Positions 1 through 7,676 of a DNA stretch of 64,000 nt are shown here, in pieces; within the stretch, counting starts at the first letter, position 1; every line of letters begins with the position of its first letter. The notes under the pieces are model-generated. The model searched no databases, had not been told where the DNA came from, and saw only the letters and a program-made list of their open reading frames with translations. The position numbers were made by a program, and so were the translations under genes. The stretch is from Actinomadura sp. DC4 (GTDB lineage: Bacteria > Actinomycetota > Actinomycetes > Streptosporangiales > Streptosporangiaceae): assembly GCF_030406325.1 (NCBI RefSeq), contig NZ_JAUEQY010000001.1, positions 496,001-560,000 on the forward strand. Reading direction: 5' to 3'.

Positions 1-265
1 GGGCGCGCTGGACTGGCAGACGCTGCGGGGCAAGGCCCCGGCGGGGGTGGCACGGGCGGCGGCCGCGGTGGGGGTACCCGTGGTCGCGGTGGCCGGGCGC
101 AACTCCCTGTCGCCTGAGGAACTGCGGGAGGCCGGCATCCGCGGCGCGTACGCGCTGACCGACATCGAGCCGGACCCGGCGCGCTGCATGGAGGAGGCGG
201 GCACGCTCCTGGAACGCCTGGCCGAACGGACGAGCGCGGAGTGGCTCGACGAGGCGGTCCGGTGA
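1..265 (+). CDS. glxK: Glycerate kinase, C-terminal part (5' truncated by window edge)
   Basis: The open frame enters the window from base 2 and ends at TGA 263-265, giving the last 87 residues. The tail contains a VAVAGRNSLSPEEL stretch followed by a short helix rich in Ala, Leu and Arg, matching the C-terminal end of the GlxK/GarK glycerate 2-kinase family, which phosphorylates glycerate made from glyoxylate through tartronate semialdehyde. The allantoinase and allantoicase genes downstream on the same strand fit a pathway from allantoin to glyoxylate to 2- or 3-phosphoglycerate. The start and the ATP-binding part lie outside the window, so the family call rests on the tail and on context. 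Confidence 0.75.
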   Translation, partial: GALDWQTLRGKAPAGVARAAAAVGVPVVAVAGRNSLSPEELREAGIRGAYALTDIEPDPARCMEEAGTLLERLAERTSAEWLDEAVR

Positions 266-599
266 CCGGTTCGCACGACCTGGTCTCGCGGGCCCGGCCC
301 GGCGCGACGCAGGGGCACGTCCGCACGGCGGGGTGGTCCGGTGACCGGTTCGTACGGGTTGAGCGTCCGGTCGCGGCACGTGGTGCCGCGAGGCGCCAAG
401 CCGGCGTGGTGTGTGGAGGAGGCGGGCCTGCCGGTCAAGCCCTTGGTGGGATGGGATGGGGTGGGGTGGGGGTCGGTGACCGGCCGAGGGACGTGGTGCC
501 ACGGCGCGCCGGGCCTTGCGGCGTCTGCACGCCGGGCCACGCCGGGCCGGCGCGGTATGGAGCGGGTTCTGCTGGTCGAGCGCTTGGTGGGGTGGTTCG
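266..599 (+). repeat. Non-coding spacer built of decayed copies of the glxK-allB junction
   Basis: This 334-base spacer has no convincing gene. It contains repeated degenerate copies of the junction between the two flanking genes. The allB start (GTGACTGACTCGTATGACC at 600) is echoed as GTGACCGGTTCGCACGACC from 263 and GTGACCGGTTCGTACGGG from 341, with another weaker echo at 476. The glxK tail coding for CMEEAG at about 187 is echoed near 412 as a stretch coding CVEEAG and more weakly near 555. Each unit ends in a similar G-rich stretch before GTGAC. A run of G-tracts lies at 448-472. I read it as tandem duplication followed by drift. Confidence 0.6.
448..472 (+). other. Potential G-quadruplex motif upstream of allB
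   Basis: Five runs of three to five G separated by one or two bases (448-450, 453-455, 458-461, 463-466, 468-472) occur within 25 bases on the plus strand. This satisfies the usual four-run G-quadruplex pattern. It sits about 128 bases upstream of the allantoinase start, inside the decayed repeat spacer, so it would be on the non-template strand of any glxK-allB transcript. Whether it folds or matters is unknown. Confidence 0.5.
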
Positions 600-1904
600 G
601 TGACTGACTCGTATGACCTGGTCGTCCGGTCGCGGCGGGCGGTGCTGCCGGACGGTGAGCGCCCGGCGGCGGTGGCGGTGCGTGCCGGCCGGATCGCGGC
701 GGTGGCCGCGTACGACGCGCCGCTCGCCGCCGCCGAGACCACCGACCTGGGCGACGTCGCCCTGCTGCCCGGCCTGGTCGACAGCCACGTGCACGTCAAC
801 GAGCCGGGCCGTACGGAGTGGGAGGGGTTCGCCACCGCGACCCGCGCCGCGGCGGCCGGGGGAGTCACCGCGATCGTCGACATGCCGCTCAACTCCCTCC
901 CCCCGACCATCAGCGCCGGCGCCCTCGCGGTGAAGCGGGCCGCGGCCGAGGGCGCGTGCGCCGTCGACGTCGGGTTCTGGGGCGGGGCGATCCCCGGCAA
1001 CGCCGCCGAGCTGCGCGGGCTGCACGAGGCGGGCGTGTACGGCTTCAAGTGCTTCGTCTCGCCCTCGGGTGTCGAGGAGTTCCCCGAGCTGGACGAGGCG
1101 GGGATACGGGACGCGATGACGGCGATCGCGGCGTTCGGCGGGCTGCTGATCGTGCACGCCGAGGACCCGGCGGGGCTGCTGGAGCCGGCCGGGCCCGGGT
1201 ACGCGGAGTTCCTGGCGTCCCGCCCGCCCGCCTCCGAGAGCGTGGCGATCGCCCGCGTGGCCCGGCTCGCCGCGGAGACCGGCTGCCGTACGCACATCGT
1301 GCACCTGTCCGACGCCGGCTCCCTCCCGGTACTCGCGGAGTGGCGCGCCCGCGGCGCCCGGATCAGCGCGGAGACCTGCCCGCACTACCTGACCTTGGCG
1401 GCGGAGGAGGTCCCGGAGGGCGGTACGGAGTTCAAGTGCTGCCCGCCGATCCGGGGCGGCGACAACCAGGAGGGCCTCTGGCGAGGGCTCGCCGCCGGAG
1501 AGATCGCCTGCGTCGTCTCCGACCACTCGCCGTGCGTGCCGGAGCTCAAGAAGGGCGGCTTCGACACGGCCTGGGGTGGTATCTCCTCGCTGCAGCTGGG
1601 CCTGCCGGTGGTCTGGAGCGCGGCGCGCGCCCGGGGGTACGGCCTGGCCGACGTCGCGGCCTGGATGGCCGCGGGCCCGGCGGAGCTGACCGGGCTGACC
1701 GCCAAGGGACGCATCGCGGTGGGCGGCGACGCCGACCTGGTCGCCTTCGCCGCCGACCGCGGGTTCGTGGTCGACCCCGGCGCGCTGCGCCAGCGGCATC
1801 CCGTCACGCCGTACGCCGGGCGGGAGCTGACCGGAGTGGTGGAGGACGTCTGGCTGCGCGGCGAACCGGCCGGCCACGGCCGGCTCCTGAGGAGGGACCC
1901 ATGA
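600..1904 (+). CDS. allB: Allantoinase (cyclic amidohydrolase)
   Basis: 434 residues. Allantoinase opens the hydantoin ring of allantoin to give allantoate in the cytosol. The N-terminus has the metal-binding signature DSHVHVNEPGRTEWEGF (His-x-His near residue 60), a metal-bridging-lysine region GFKCFVSPSG near 145, and the downstream metal sites IVHAEDP, THIVHLSD and SDHSPC, all typical of the metallo-dependent hydrolase fold. GTG at 600 is chosen because the product then begins VTDSYDLVVRSRRAV as in homologues; an ATG at 516 in frame would add 28 residues translated from the decayed spacer. The stop overlaps the allantoicase start by 4 bases (ATGA), so the two are translationally coupled. 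Confidence 0.93.
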   Translation: MTDSYDLVVRSRRAVLPDGERPAAVAVRAGRIAAVAAYDAPLAAAETTDLGDVALLPGLVDSHVHVNEPGRTEWEGFATATRAAAAGGVTAIVDMPLNSLPPTISAGALAVKRAAAEGACAVDVGFWGGAIPGNAAELRGLHEAGVYGFKCFVSPSGVEEFPELDEAGIRDAMTAIAAFGGLLIVHAEDPAGLLEPAGPGYAEFLASRPPASESVAIARVARLAAETGCRTHIVHLSDAGSLPVLAEWRARGARISAETCPHYLTLAAEEVPEGGTEFKCCPPIRGGDNQEGLWRGLAAGEIACVVSDHSPCVPELKKGGFDTAWGGISSLQLGLPVVWSAARARGYGLADVAAWMAAGPAELTGLTAKGRIAVGGDADLVAFAADRGFVVDPGALRQRHPVTPYAGRELTGVVEDVWLRGEPAGHGRLLRRDP

Positions 1905-2944
1905 ACGAGCGAACCGACGACCCGGCCTCTCCGGCGCCCATGAGCTTCACGGCACTGCCCGACCTGGCACTGCGCACCCTGGGCAGCACCGTGATGGCGG
2001 CGAGCGACGAGTCGTTCGCCGCCAAGGAGAACCTCCTCAACCCCGGCCCGGCCGGCTTCCGCGCGCACATCTTCGGGGCCAAGGGCCAGGAGTACGACGG
2101 CTGGGAGACCCGGCGCCGCCGTACGCCGGGCCACGACTGGGCGATCGTCCGCCTCGGCCTGCCGGGCGTGATCCGCGGCGTGGTCGTCGACACCGCCTGG
2201 TTCAAGGGAAACTTCCCGCCGCAGGTCACGGTGGAGGCGTGCGCCGCCGAGGGGCATCCGGCGGCCGGGGAGCTGACCGGCTGGACGGAGATCGTGCCGG
2301 GGAGCCCGCTCACCGGCGACGCGGTCCACGAGTTCGCCGTCACGGCGGACCGGCGCTTCACGCACGTACGGCTCGCCATCCACCCGGACGGCGGGGTCGC
2401 GCGGCTGCGGGTGCACGGCGAGGTGGTCCCCGACCCCCGGCTGCTGACGGGCCTGACCGTCGACCTGGCCGCGCTCGCCAACGGCGCCGAGGTGACCGGC
2501 TGCTCGGACATGTTCTACTCCTCGCCGACCAACGCGATCATGCCCGGCCTGGCCCGGCACCAGGCCGAGGGCTGGGAGACCGCTCGCCGGCGCGACGAGG
2601 GCAACGACTGGATCACCCTGCGGCTCGCCGCGCCGGGCGTCGTGCGGCTGGCCGAGCTGGACACCTCGAACCTGAGGTTCAACGCGCCGGGCGAGGCGCG
2701 CATCCGCGGCGCCGACGCGCGTACGGGCCCGCTGGAGGACGAGGAGGCCTGGTTCGACCTGCTGCCGCGGACCCGGCTGCAGCCCGACACGAACCACCGC
2801 TTCCGCCTGGACCCGGCCCGCCCGGCGACGCACGCCCGCGTGGACATCTATCCGGACGGCGGCCTGGCCCGCGTACGCCTGCACGGCTCCCTGACCCCCG
2901 ACGGCGAACGCGACCTGTTCACCCGCTGGGAGGCGTGCTCCTAG
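1901..2944 (+). CDS. alc: Allantoicase
   Basis: 347 residues. Allantoicase hydrolyses allantoate to ureidoglycolate and urea, the step after allantoinase. The protein is two tandem copies of the allantoicase jelly-roll domain. Each copy has a G-W-E-T-x-R-R motif (about residues 67 and 225), and D-W near each motif plus DTAWFKGN in the first and DTSNLRFN in the second. A good ribosome site, GAGGAGGGA, precedes ATG 1901, and the gene overlaps allB by 4 bases. Its stop TAG shares the palindrome CTAG with the stop of the convergent gene below, a 4-base tail-to-tail overlap. Confidence 0.93.
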   Translation: MNERTDDPASPAPMSFTALPDLALRTLGSTVMAASDESFAAKENLLNPGPAGFRAHIFGAKGQEYDGWETRRRRTPGHDWAIVRLGLPGVIRGVVVDTAWFKGNFPPQVTVEACAAEGHPAAGELTGWTEIVPGSPLTGDAVHEFAVTADRRFTHVRLAIHPDGGVARLRVHGEVVPDPRLLTGLTVDLAALANGAEVTGCSDMFYSSPTNAIMPGLARHQAEGWETARRRDEGNDWITLRLAAPGVVRLAELDTSNLRFNAPGEARIRGADARTGPLEDEEAWFDLLPRTRLQPDTNHRFRLDPARPATHARVDIYPDGGLARVRLHGSLTPDGERDLFTRWEACS

Positions 2945-3342
2945 GCCTCGACGAGGCGGCCGGTCGCGGCGGCGAAGGCCAGGTGGTCGGCGTAGTCGCG
3001 GGACTCGACGATCAGGCCGTCGCGGACGCGCAGGACGAAGACGTTGCGTACGGTGAACGACCGGCCGGTCCCGGCGGCCCGCCCCTCGTAGGCGAACTCG
3101 CCGATGACCATCTCCGGGTCGGCGGTCTCGTGGACGACGACGTCACGCGCGGTCATCGCGAGGTCCATGCCGGAGGCGGCCTCGAAGTGGCTCCGGAGCG
3201 CCTCGCGGCCGATCAGCGGCCCGGCGGATGCGGCCATCGGGTGGTTCACCACGGCGTCCTCGGCGTACAGGCCGGGAAGTTCGTCCCACCGCCCGTGGGT
3301 CACGCCGTCGACGAGGCGCTCGAACACCGCCCGCGGGGTCAC
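2941..3342 (-). CDS. SnoaL-like domain protein, copy B
   Basis: 133 residues, GTG start at 3342. The sequence fits the SnoaL/NTF2-like cone fold: an N-terminal helix (PRAVFERLVDGVTHGRW), the LYAEDAVVNHP element, then ARDVVVHETADPEMVIGEF and the exit strands VFVLRVRDGLIVESRDY, features shared by polyketide cyclases, small isomerases and orphan ligand-binding members. The substrate cannot be inferred. It overlaps the upstream paralogue by 4 bases (GTGA) and is about half identical to it, so the pair arose by tandem duplication. It is probably transcribed with that gene under the TetR operators at 3809-3853. It could be catalytic or simply ligand-binding. Confidence 0.85.
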   Translation of the reverse strand: MTPRAVFERLVDGVTHGRWDELPGLYAEDAVVNHPMAASAGPLIGREALRSHFEAASGMDLAMTARDVVVHETADPEMVIGEFAYEGRAAGTGRSFTVRNVFVLRVRDGLIVESRDYADHLAFAAATGRLVEA

Positions 3343-3776
3343 GCGCGGTCCCCGGACACGGCCGCCATCAGGGCCGGGACGCCGCCGGTGGCGCGGGCGA
3401 TCGCGAGGTGGTCGTGGTAGTCGCGGCTGGCCGTGATGAGGCCGTCGCGGACCCGGAGCACCTGGATGTTGGCGGCCGTGACGGATCCGCCCCGGCCGGT
3501 GACGTCGTAGGCGAACTCGGCGACGATCACCTCGGGGTCGGCGGTCTCGTGCACGACCACGTCGCGGGCGACCATGCTCAACCCCATCCCGGCGGCGCCG
3601 GCGAAGTGCGCGCGGATCGTCTCGCGGCCTTCGATGCGGCCGGGCGCGGTGGAGACGAAGGGCTGGTCGACCACGGCGTCCTCGGCGTACAGGTCGGCGA
3701 GGTCGTGCCAGCGGCCTTCGGAGATGCCCCGGCTGAGGCGCTCGAACACCGCGCGGGGACTGGCCGGTACGGACAT
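3339..3776 (-). CDS. SnoaL-like domain protein, copy A
   Basis: 145 residues with ATG at 3776 preceded by an AGGAGTTT-like ribosome site. It has the same layout as copy B: PRAVFERLSRGISEGRW, LYAEDAVVDQP, the strand ARDVVVHETADPEVIVAEF and LRVRDGLITASRDYHDH. It is the first gene of a two-gene unit divergent from a TetR-family repressor gene. In that arrangement the repressor commonly controls the neighbouring enzyme in response to a small ligand, which is my inference here. No residues betray the reaction; NTF2-like proteins act on polyketides, epoxides, steroids or nothing at all. Confidence 0.86.
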   Translation of the reverse strand: MSVPASPRAVFERLSRGISEGRWHDLADLYAEDAVVDQPFVSTAPGRIEGRETIRAHFAGAAGMGLSMVARDVVVHETADPEVIVAEFAYDVTGRGGSVTAANIQVLRVRDGLITASRDYHDHLAIARATGGVPALMAAVSGDRA

Positions 3777-3808
3777 GGGAAACTCCTCGGACGGCAGGAA
3801 TTAGAATC

Positions 3809-3824
3809 CGGAGTGCTCGCTCCG
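3809..3824. promoter_or_regulatory. Palindromic operator 1 (probable TetR-family site)
   Basis: CGGAGTGCTCGCTCCG is an imperfect inverted repeat (arms CGGAG/CTCCG) between the divergent SnoaL and TetR genes. Its core GGAGTGCTCGCTCC at 3810-3823 resembles the second palindrome at 3840-3853, and the two cores are 30 bases apart, close to three helical turns. Placement between divergent regulator and target genes is the classic arrangement for TetR self-regulation. Confidence 0.6.
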
Positions 3825-3839
3825 GTTTCACAACGATAT

Positions 3840-3853
3840 GGAGTGGTGACTCC
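3840..3853. promoter_or_regulatory. Palindromic operator 2 at the tetR start (probable TetR-family site)
   Basis: GGAGTGGTGACTCC is a perfect inverted repeat with 5-base arms GGAGT/ACTCC. It ends two bases before the only usable start codon of the TetR gene (TTG 3856). Bound protein would block initiation of a leaderless or very short-leader transcript, so autorepression is likely. It shares the GGAGT..CTCC layout with operator 1. Confidence 0.62.
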
Positions 3854-3855
3854 GT

Positions 3856-4440
3856 TTGTCAACGACGACGCCGCCCGGCGGCCGGCCGCCGCGCGCCGAC
3901 GCGCTGCGCAACCGGGCCCGGGTCCTGGAGGCGGCCGAGACGGTCTTCGACGCCCACGGCACCACCGCCTCGACCGAGGAGGTCGCGCGGGCCGCCGGGG
4001 TGGGCATCGGCACGGTCTTCCGGCACTTCCCGACCAAGGAGGCGCTGCTGGAGGCGGTGTACGTCACCCGGCTGGGCAAGCTCGCCGCCGAGGCCGACGC
4101 GCTGGCCTCGGCGGAGACGCCCGGCGAGGCGTTCTTCGCGTTCTTCGCCCGGGTCGTCGGCCACGCCGCGACCAAGAACGCCTTCTCCGCCGCGCTCATG
4201 GAGGCCGGCGTGGACGTACGCGAGACGACGGCCGAGACCGGCAGGGAGCTGCGGCGTGCCCTCGCCGCGCTGCTGGACCGGGCGCAGGAGGCCGGGGCGG
4301 TACGGCGGGACGTCGGCCTGGCCGAGATCATGACGCTGCTGGTCGGCGCCTCCCAGGCGGCCGAGCGGGTGGGCGGCGACCCCGGCGTACGCGACCGGGC
4401 TCTGTCCGTCGTCTTCGACGGTCTGCGCGTGACCCGCTGA
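3856..4440 (+). CDS. TetR family transcriptional regulator
   Basis: 194 residues. The N-terminal helix-turn-helix domain (about 15-65) reads VLEAAETVFDAHG, then TEEVARAAGVGIGTVFRHFPTK, the TetR signature; the C-terminal helical ligand domain has no identifiable ligand. The start is TTG at 3856: an in-frame TGA at 3847 rules out anything further upstream and no other start precedes the HTH. There is no Shine-Dalgarno sequence and operator 2 abuts the start, so the message may be leaderless. Likely represses itself and the divergent SnoaL pair. Confidence 0.9.
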   Translation: MSTTTPPGGRPPRADALRNRARVLEAAETVFDAHGTTASTEEVARAAGVGIGTVFRHFPTKEALLEAVYVTRLGKLAAEADALASAETPGEAFFAFFARVVGHAATKNAFSAALMEAGVDVRETTAETGRELRRALAALLDRAQEAGAVRRDVGLAEIMTLLVGASQAAERVGGDPGVRDRALSVVFDGLRVTR

Positions 4441-4449
4441 GGCGGCGGC

Positions 4450-5439
4450 TCAGACCCGCTGGGGCACGGTCGTACGGTAGCGGGCGCGGTAGGTGCTCGG
4501 GGCGATGCCGAGGGCGCGCTTGAACGCCCGGCGCATCGTCTCCTCCGAGCCGAAGCCCGAGCGGCGTGCCACCACGTCGAGCGTGTCCGTGCCGGACTCC
4601 AGCAGGCCCGTCGCGGCCTCCACTCGCGTCCGCTCCACGAAACCGGCGGCGGTCGTGCCGAGCTCGGTGCGGAACAGCCGGGTCAGGTGCCGGACGCTGA
4701 CCCCGGCCCGCGCCGCCAGCGCGTCCCGGCTGTGCACGCCGCCCGGGTCGGCGGTCACCGCGTCCAGCACCGCCCGTACGACGGGGCTGCGGGGCGCCCC
4801 CGAGCTCAGCCGGACGCTGAACTGCGACTGGCCTCCGGCCCGCGCCATGAAGACCACCAGGTGCCGCGCGACGGACCGCGCCACCTCCACGCCGTAGTCT
4901 TCCTCCACCAGCGACAGGGCCAGGTCGATGCCGGCGGTGACGCCCGCGGACGTGACGACGGCGCCGTCCCGTACGAAGATCGAGTCGAAGTCCACCTCGA
5001 CCCGGGGGAATGCCTGTGCGAGCTCGGCCGCCAGCCGCCAGTGGGTCGCGGCGCGGCGGCCGTCGAGCAGGCCCGCGGCGGCGAGGGTGAAGGCGCCGGA
5101 ACAGACCGAGGCGATCCGGTGGGACGCCGTGGACAGCCGGGCGACCTCCGAGACGAAACAGGAGTCGCGGACCACCGAACGCCAGTCGCTCCGGCCCGGC
5201 ACGATCAGCGTGTCGATCGGCCCGGTCACCTCCTCCAGCACGAGATCGGCGGCGAACCGTACGCCCGCCGTGGTGCGCACGGGCCGCCCGCCCGGCGAGG
5301 CCGTCCGGAGGAGGTAGCGCGCGCCGTAGTCGTCGGCGGCGGCGAAGACGTCCAACGGCCCGGTGACATCGAGGCCCTGGATCCCGTCGATGACCACCAT
5401 CACCACCAGATGATCGTCCTGACCTGCGGTTTTTCCCAT
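4450..5439 (-). CDS. GlxA-type transcriptional regulator (DJ-1/PfpI domain plus AraC HTH)
   Basis: 329 residues. An N-terminal DJ-1/PfpI-like domain (about 10-190) carries the nucleophile-elbow motif ASVCSGAFTLAAAGLLDG and THW, which in GlxA-type regulators senses a ligand rather than catalysing. A C-terminal AraC double helix-turn-helix (about 225-325) has LAARAGVSVRHLTRLFR and ARRSGFGSEETMRRAFKR. ATG 5439 is chosen because the fold begins directly after it. It is tail to tail with the TetR gene, 9 bases apart. Targets are not evident; GlxA family members often govern amino acid, choline or detoxification genes. Confidence 0.9.
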   Translation of the reverse strand: MGKTAGQDDHLVVMVVIDGIQGLDVTGPLDVFAAADDYGARYLLRTASPGGRPVRTTAGVRFAADLVLEEVTGPIDTLIVPGRSDWRSVVRDSCFVSEVARLSTASHRIASVCSGAFTLAAAGLLDGRRAATHWRLAAELAQAFPRVEVDFDSIFVRDGAVVTSAGVTAGIDLALSLVEEDYGVEVARSVARHLVVFMARAGGQSQFSVRLSSGAPRSPVVRAVLDAVTADPGGVHSRDALAARAGVSVRHLTRLFRTELGTTAAGFVERTRVEAATGLLESGTDTLDVVARRSGFGSEETMRRAFKRALGIAPSTYRARYRTTVPQRV

Positions 5440-5483
5440 ACGAGCAGACTGCGACAACCTCGCGCGTACGGCAAGTGCGCGGC

Positions 5484-6125
5484 TCAGACGGTCCAGCGGG
5501 AGGCCAGGATCGTCTCGACGAAGTCGGCCCGCTCGAACCCGGGCAGGCAGTGGCTGAGGACGTCGGCGTTCACCGTGCCGAACGTCGTGTGCGCGCGGCG
5601 CGCCATGCCGTCGGTGAAGGCCCGGAGGATCTCCCGCTTGAAGTCCGGCCGGGGATGCGCCGCGGTGACCTCGGCGCGTTCGCCGTCGGAGATCTCGTCG
5701 TAGCCGAAGCCGAGCACGTCCAGCTCGACACCGGCGGTGACCAGGGCGATCTCGGGCGCCATGCGCCACGGGATCTCCGGGGTGGTGTGCAGGGCGATGG
5801 CCTCCCACACCAGGTGGGCGCGCTCGGAGGGCACGCCGTGTTCGAGCAGGACCCGGCGGGCCTCGTCGGCGCCGTCGATCTCGAACCGCTGGCCGGAGCC
5901 GCTGAACCGGTCGGTCCGCCCGAGGTCGTGGAAGAGCGCCCCGGCGTACAGCAGCTCGGGGTCGTAGTCCAGGCCCCGTTTGCGCCCGCGGAGCGCGCCC
6001 CAGAAGAAGACCCGGCGCGAATGGTGGTAGAGCAGCGGCGTGGCCGATTCGCGGACCAGTTCGGTCACGTCGCGCATCAGGGACGAGGCGGGCACCTCGA
6101 TCCCGGCGATGACAGTGGCTGACAC
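5484..6125 (-). CDS. HD domain hydrolase, cyanamide hydratase-like
   Basis: 213 residues from GTG 6125, preceded by GGGGGGAAA as ribosome site. Metal ligands of the HD superfamily are visible: H in YHHSRRVFFWG, the HD pair in LYAGALFHDLGRT, and further His/Asp in EAIALHTTPEIP. This layout, including the W near the first His and the FSGSGQRFEIDGAD stretch, is that of the cyanamide hydratase-like HD proteins, which are small cytosolic metal-dependent hydrolases, most of unknown substrate. It lies alone between regulators, 44 bases from the GlxA-type gene on the same strand. Confidence 0.85.
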   Translation of the reverse strand: MSATVIAGIEVPASSLMRDVTELVRESATPLLYHHSRRVFFWGALRGRKRGLDYDPELLYAGALFHDLGRTDRFSGSGQRFEIDGADEARRVLLEHGVPSERAHLVWEAIALHTTPEIPWRMAPEIALVTAGVELDVLGFGYDEISDGERAEVTAAHPRPDFKREILRAFTDGMARRAHTTFGTVNADVLSHCLPGFERADFVETILASRWTV

Positions 6126-6268
6126 GGTCGTTTCCCCCCAGCGGAAGCGGCCGTGCCCCCGCCGGGCGCCGGTGTCATCCGCACTCACCGAGGGACAACG
6201 GCCCGTGTCCGTCCGGTGATCGCCGGTGATGGGGACGCGAGGACCACCGATCGGGCCACGCGGCGCGG

Positions 6269-7471
6269 TCAGGACCGCCCGGTCAGCGCCATCGTGGACA
6301 GGTGGCGGTTGATGCCGTTGACGTCGGTGTTCTGCACGTTGCTGAGCACGACGACGGCGATGTCGTCGTCGGGCAGGTACGCGTTGCTCGCGTGGTATCC
6401 CTGCAGCAGGCCGGGGTGGTAGAGGTAACGGTGTCCGCGCAGCTTGTCGACGAGCCAGCCGTAGGCGTAGCCGGTCGAGGGCGAGTCGAGGCAGCCGCCG
6501 GACGGGCAGTGCGCCAGGGGCGTGAACGCCTCCTTGACCGTGGCGGCCGGCGCGACCTTGTCCGCCCCGAACGAGCGGTCCCAGCGGCCGAGGTCGTCGA
6601 CGGTGGAGTAGACGCCGCCGGCGGCGTTGGCCTGCGACCCGTTGATCGGCGCGGCCGGTGTGCCGAGCTTGAGATAGCCCTTGGCGAAGCCGGTCGGCGG
6701 GTAGCCGGAGCTGAAACCGGTGTGCGCGAGGCCGAGCGGGCCGGTGATGTCGTCGTGCAGGACGGTGCCGTACGGCTTTTTCGCGACCTTCTCGACGATC
6801 GCGCCGGCCAGGATGTAGCCGGAGTTGCTGTACTTCCAGTTGGTGCCGGGCCGGAAGTCCAGCGGCTTGTTCGCGAACCGGCTGATGATCTCCTGTGTCG
6901 TGGTCGGCTTCGGGAGTTTCGGGAAGAAGTCCGGCATCTCTGAGATGTCGGGGATGCCGGAGGTGTGGGAGAGAATCTGGCGGATCGTGATCGACCGCCA
7001 CGCCTTCGGGCAGGCCTTGACGTACTTCGGCACGAGGTACGGGCAGATCCGGTCGCCGATCTTCAGCCGGCCGCGGTCGCGCTGCTTGAGCACGAGCATC
7101 GCGGTGAACTGCTTGCTGACCGAGGCGAGCCGGAAGATCGTGTCCGGGCGTACGGCGATGTGCTTGGCCTCGTCGGCCTGGCCCGCGGCGAACCTCGCCA
7201 GCACCTCGCCGTGCTTGAGCACGAGCGCGGCACCGGTGAAGCGCTTCTTGGCCGCCAGGCCCTTGAGGTAGGTCTGCATCGCCGCGGCGGTCCGGTCGCC
7301 CTGCGGCGCCGGCGAGGTGGCCAGCGGGTCGCCGGCGGGGGCGCGGGTCGAGGACCGGGCCGCCGGCGGGTCGGCCGTACCGCCACCGCTGGATGAGTCA
7401 CTGCACGCGGCGGTCGCGGCCAGCACCACGAACACCACGACGGCGGATCTCACAGCCTGCACACCCCTCAT
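6269..7471 (-). CDS. Serine hydrolase lipoprotein, beta-lactamase/D-alanyl-D-alanine carboxypeptidase family
   Basis: 400 residues. The N-terminus is a lipoprotein signal: positively charged start, hydrophobic SAVVVFVVLAATAA, then Cys at about 23, followed by a Ser/Pro/Thr-rich linker, so the domain is probably anchored on the outer face of the membrane. The class C beta-lactamase-like catalytic motifs are all present: SVSK in LASVSKQFTAM, the YSN motif in WKYSNSGYILAG, and HPG in LYHPGLLQGYH. Substrate could be peptidoglycan peptides, esters or antibiotics. ATG 7471 follows a GGGGGAACG ribosome site. Transcribed divergently from the quinone oxidoreductase gene. Confidence 0.9.
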   Translation of the reverse strand: MRGVQAVRSAVVVFVVLAATAACSDSSSGGGTADPPAARSSTRAPAGDPLATSPAPQGDRTAAAMQTYLKGLAAKKRFTGAALVLKHGEVLARFAAGQADEAKHIAVRPDTIFRLASVSKQFTAMLVLKQRDRGRLKIGDRICPYLVPKYVKACPKAWRSITIRQILSHTSGIPDISEMPDFFPKLPKPTTTQEIISRFANKPLDFRPGTNWKYSNSGYILAGAIVEKVAKKPYGTVLHDDITGPLGLAHTGFSSGYPPTGFAKGYLKLGTPAAPINGSQANAAGGVYSTVDDLGRWDRSFGADKVAPAATVKEAFTPLAHCPSGGCLDSPSTGYAYGWLVDKLRGHRYLYHPGLLQGYHASNAYLPDDDIAVVVLSNVQNTDVNGINRHLSTMALTGRS

Positions 7472-7676
7472 CGTTCCCCCGACACCTGCTCCCCGTACCG
7501 TCCGGACACGCCAAGAATCTCCACCGCTACGCGAGAGTACTAGGGCTCTTGACGCCGGACGGCCATGGTCGGTCAAGCCGGAGCCCCTCGGAAGTGGGAT
7601 CATGGCCGCGTCTCGGGAGGATGAGCCACGACGGCGGAGGGTATGGACCGTCAGCGTTGATGTTTCGGGGGGACTC

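Noticed and set aside
435-1877. Long minus-strand frame opposite the allantoinase gene
   Set aside because: Its translation is Arg/Pro/Gly-rich antisense of a well conserved gene, a known effect of high GC; the same applies to many long frames here.
2941-2944. Shared CTAG containing both stop codons of alc and the SnoaL gene
   Set aside because: Tail-to-tail 4-base overlaps through a palindromic stop are a simple consequence of compact convergent genes; no further meaning inferred.
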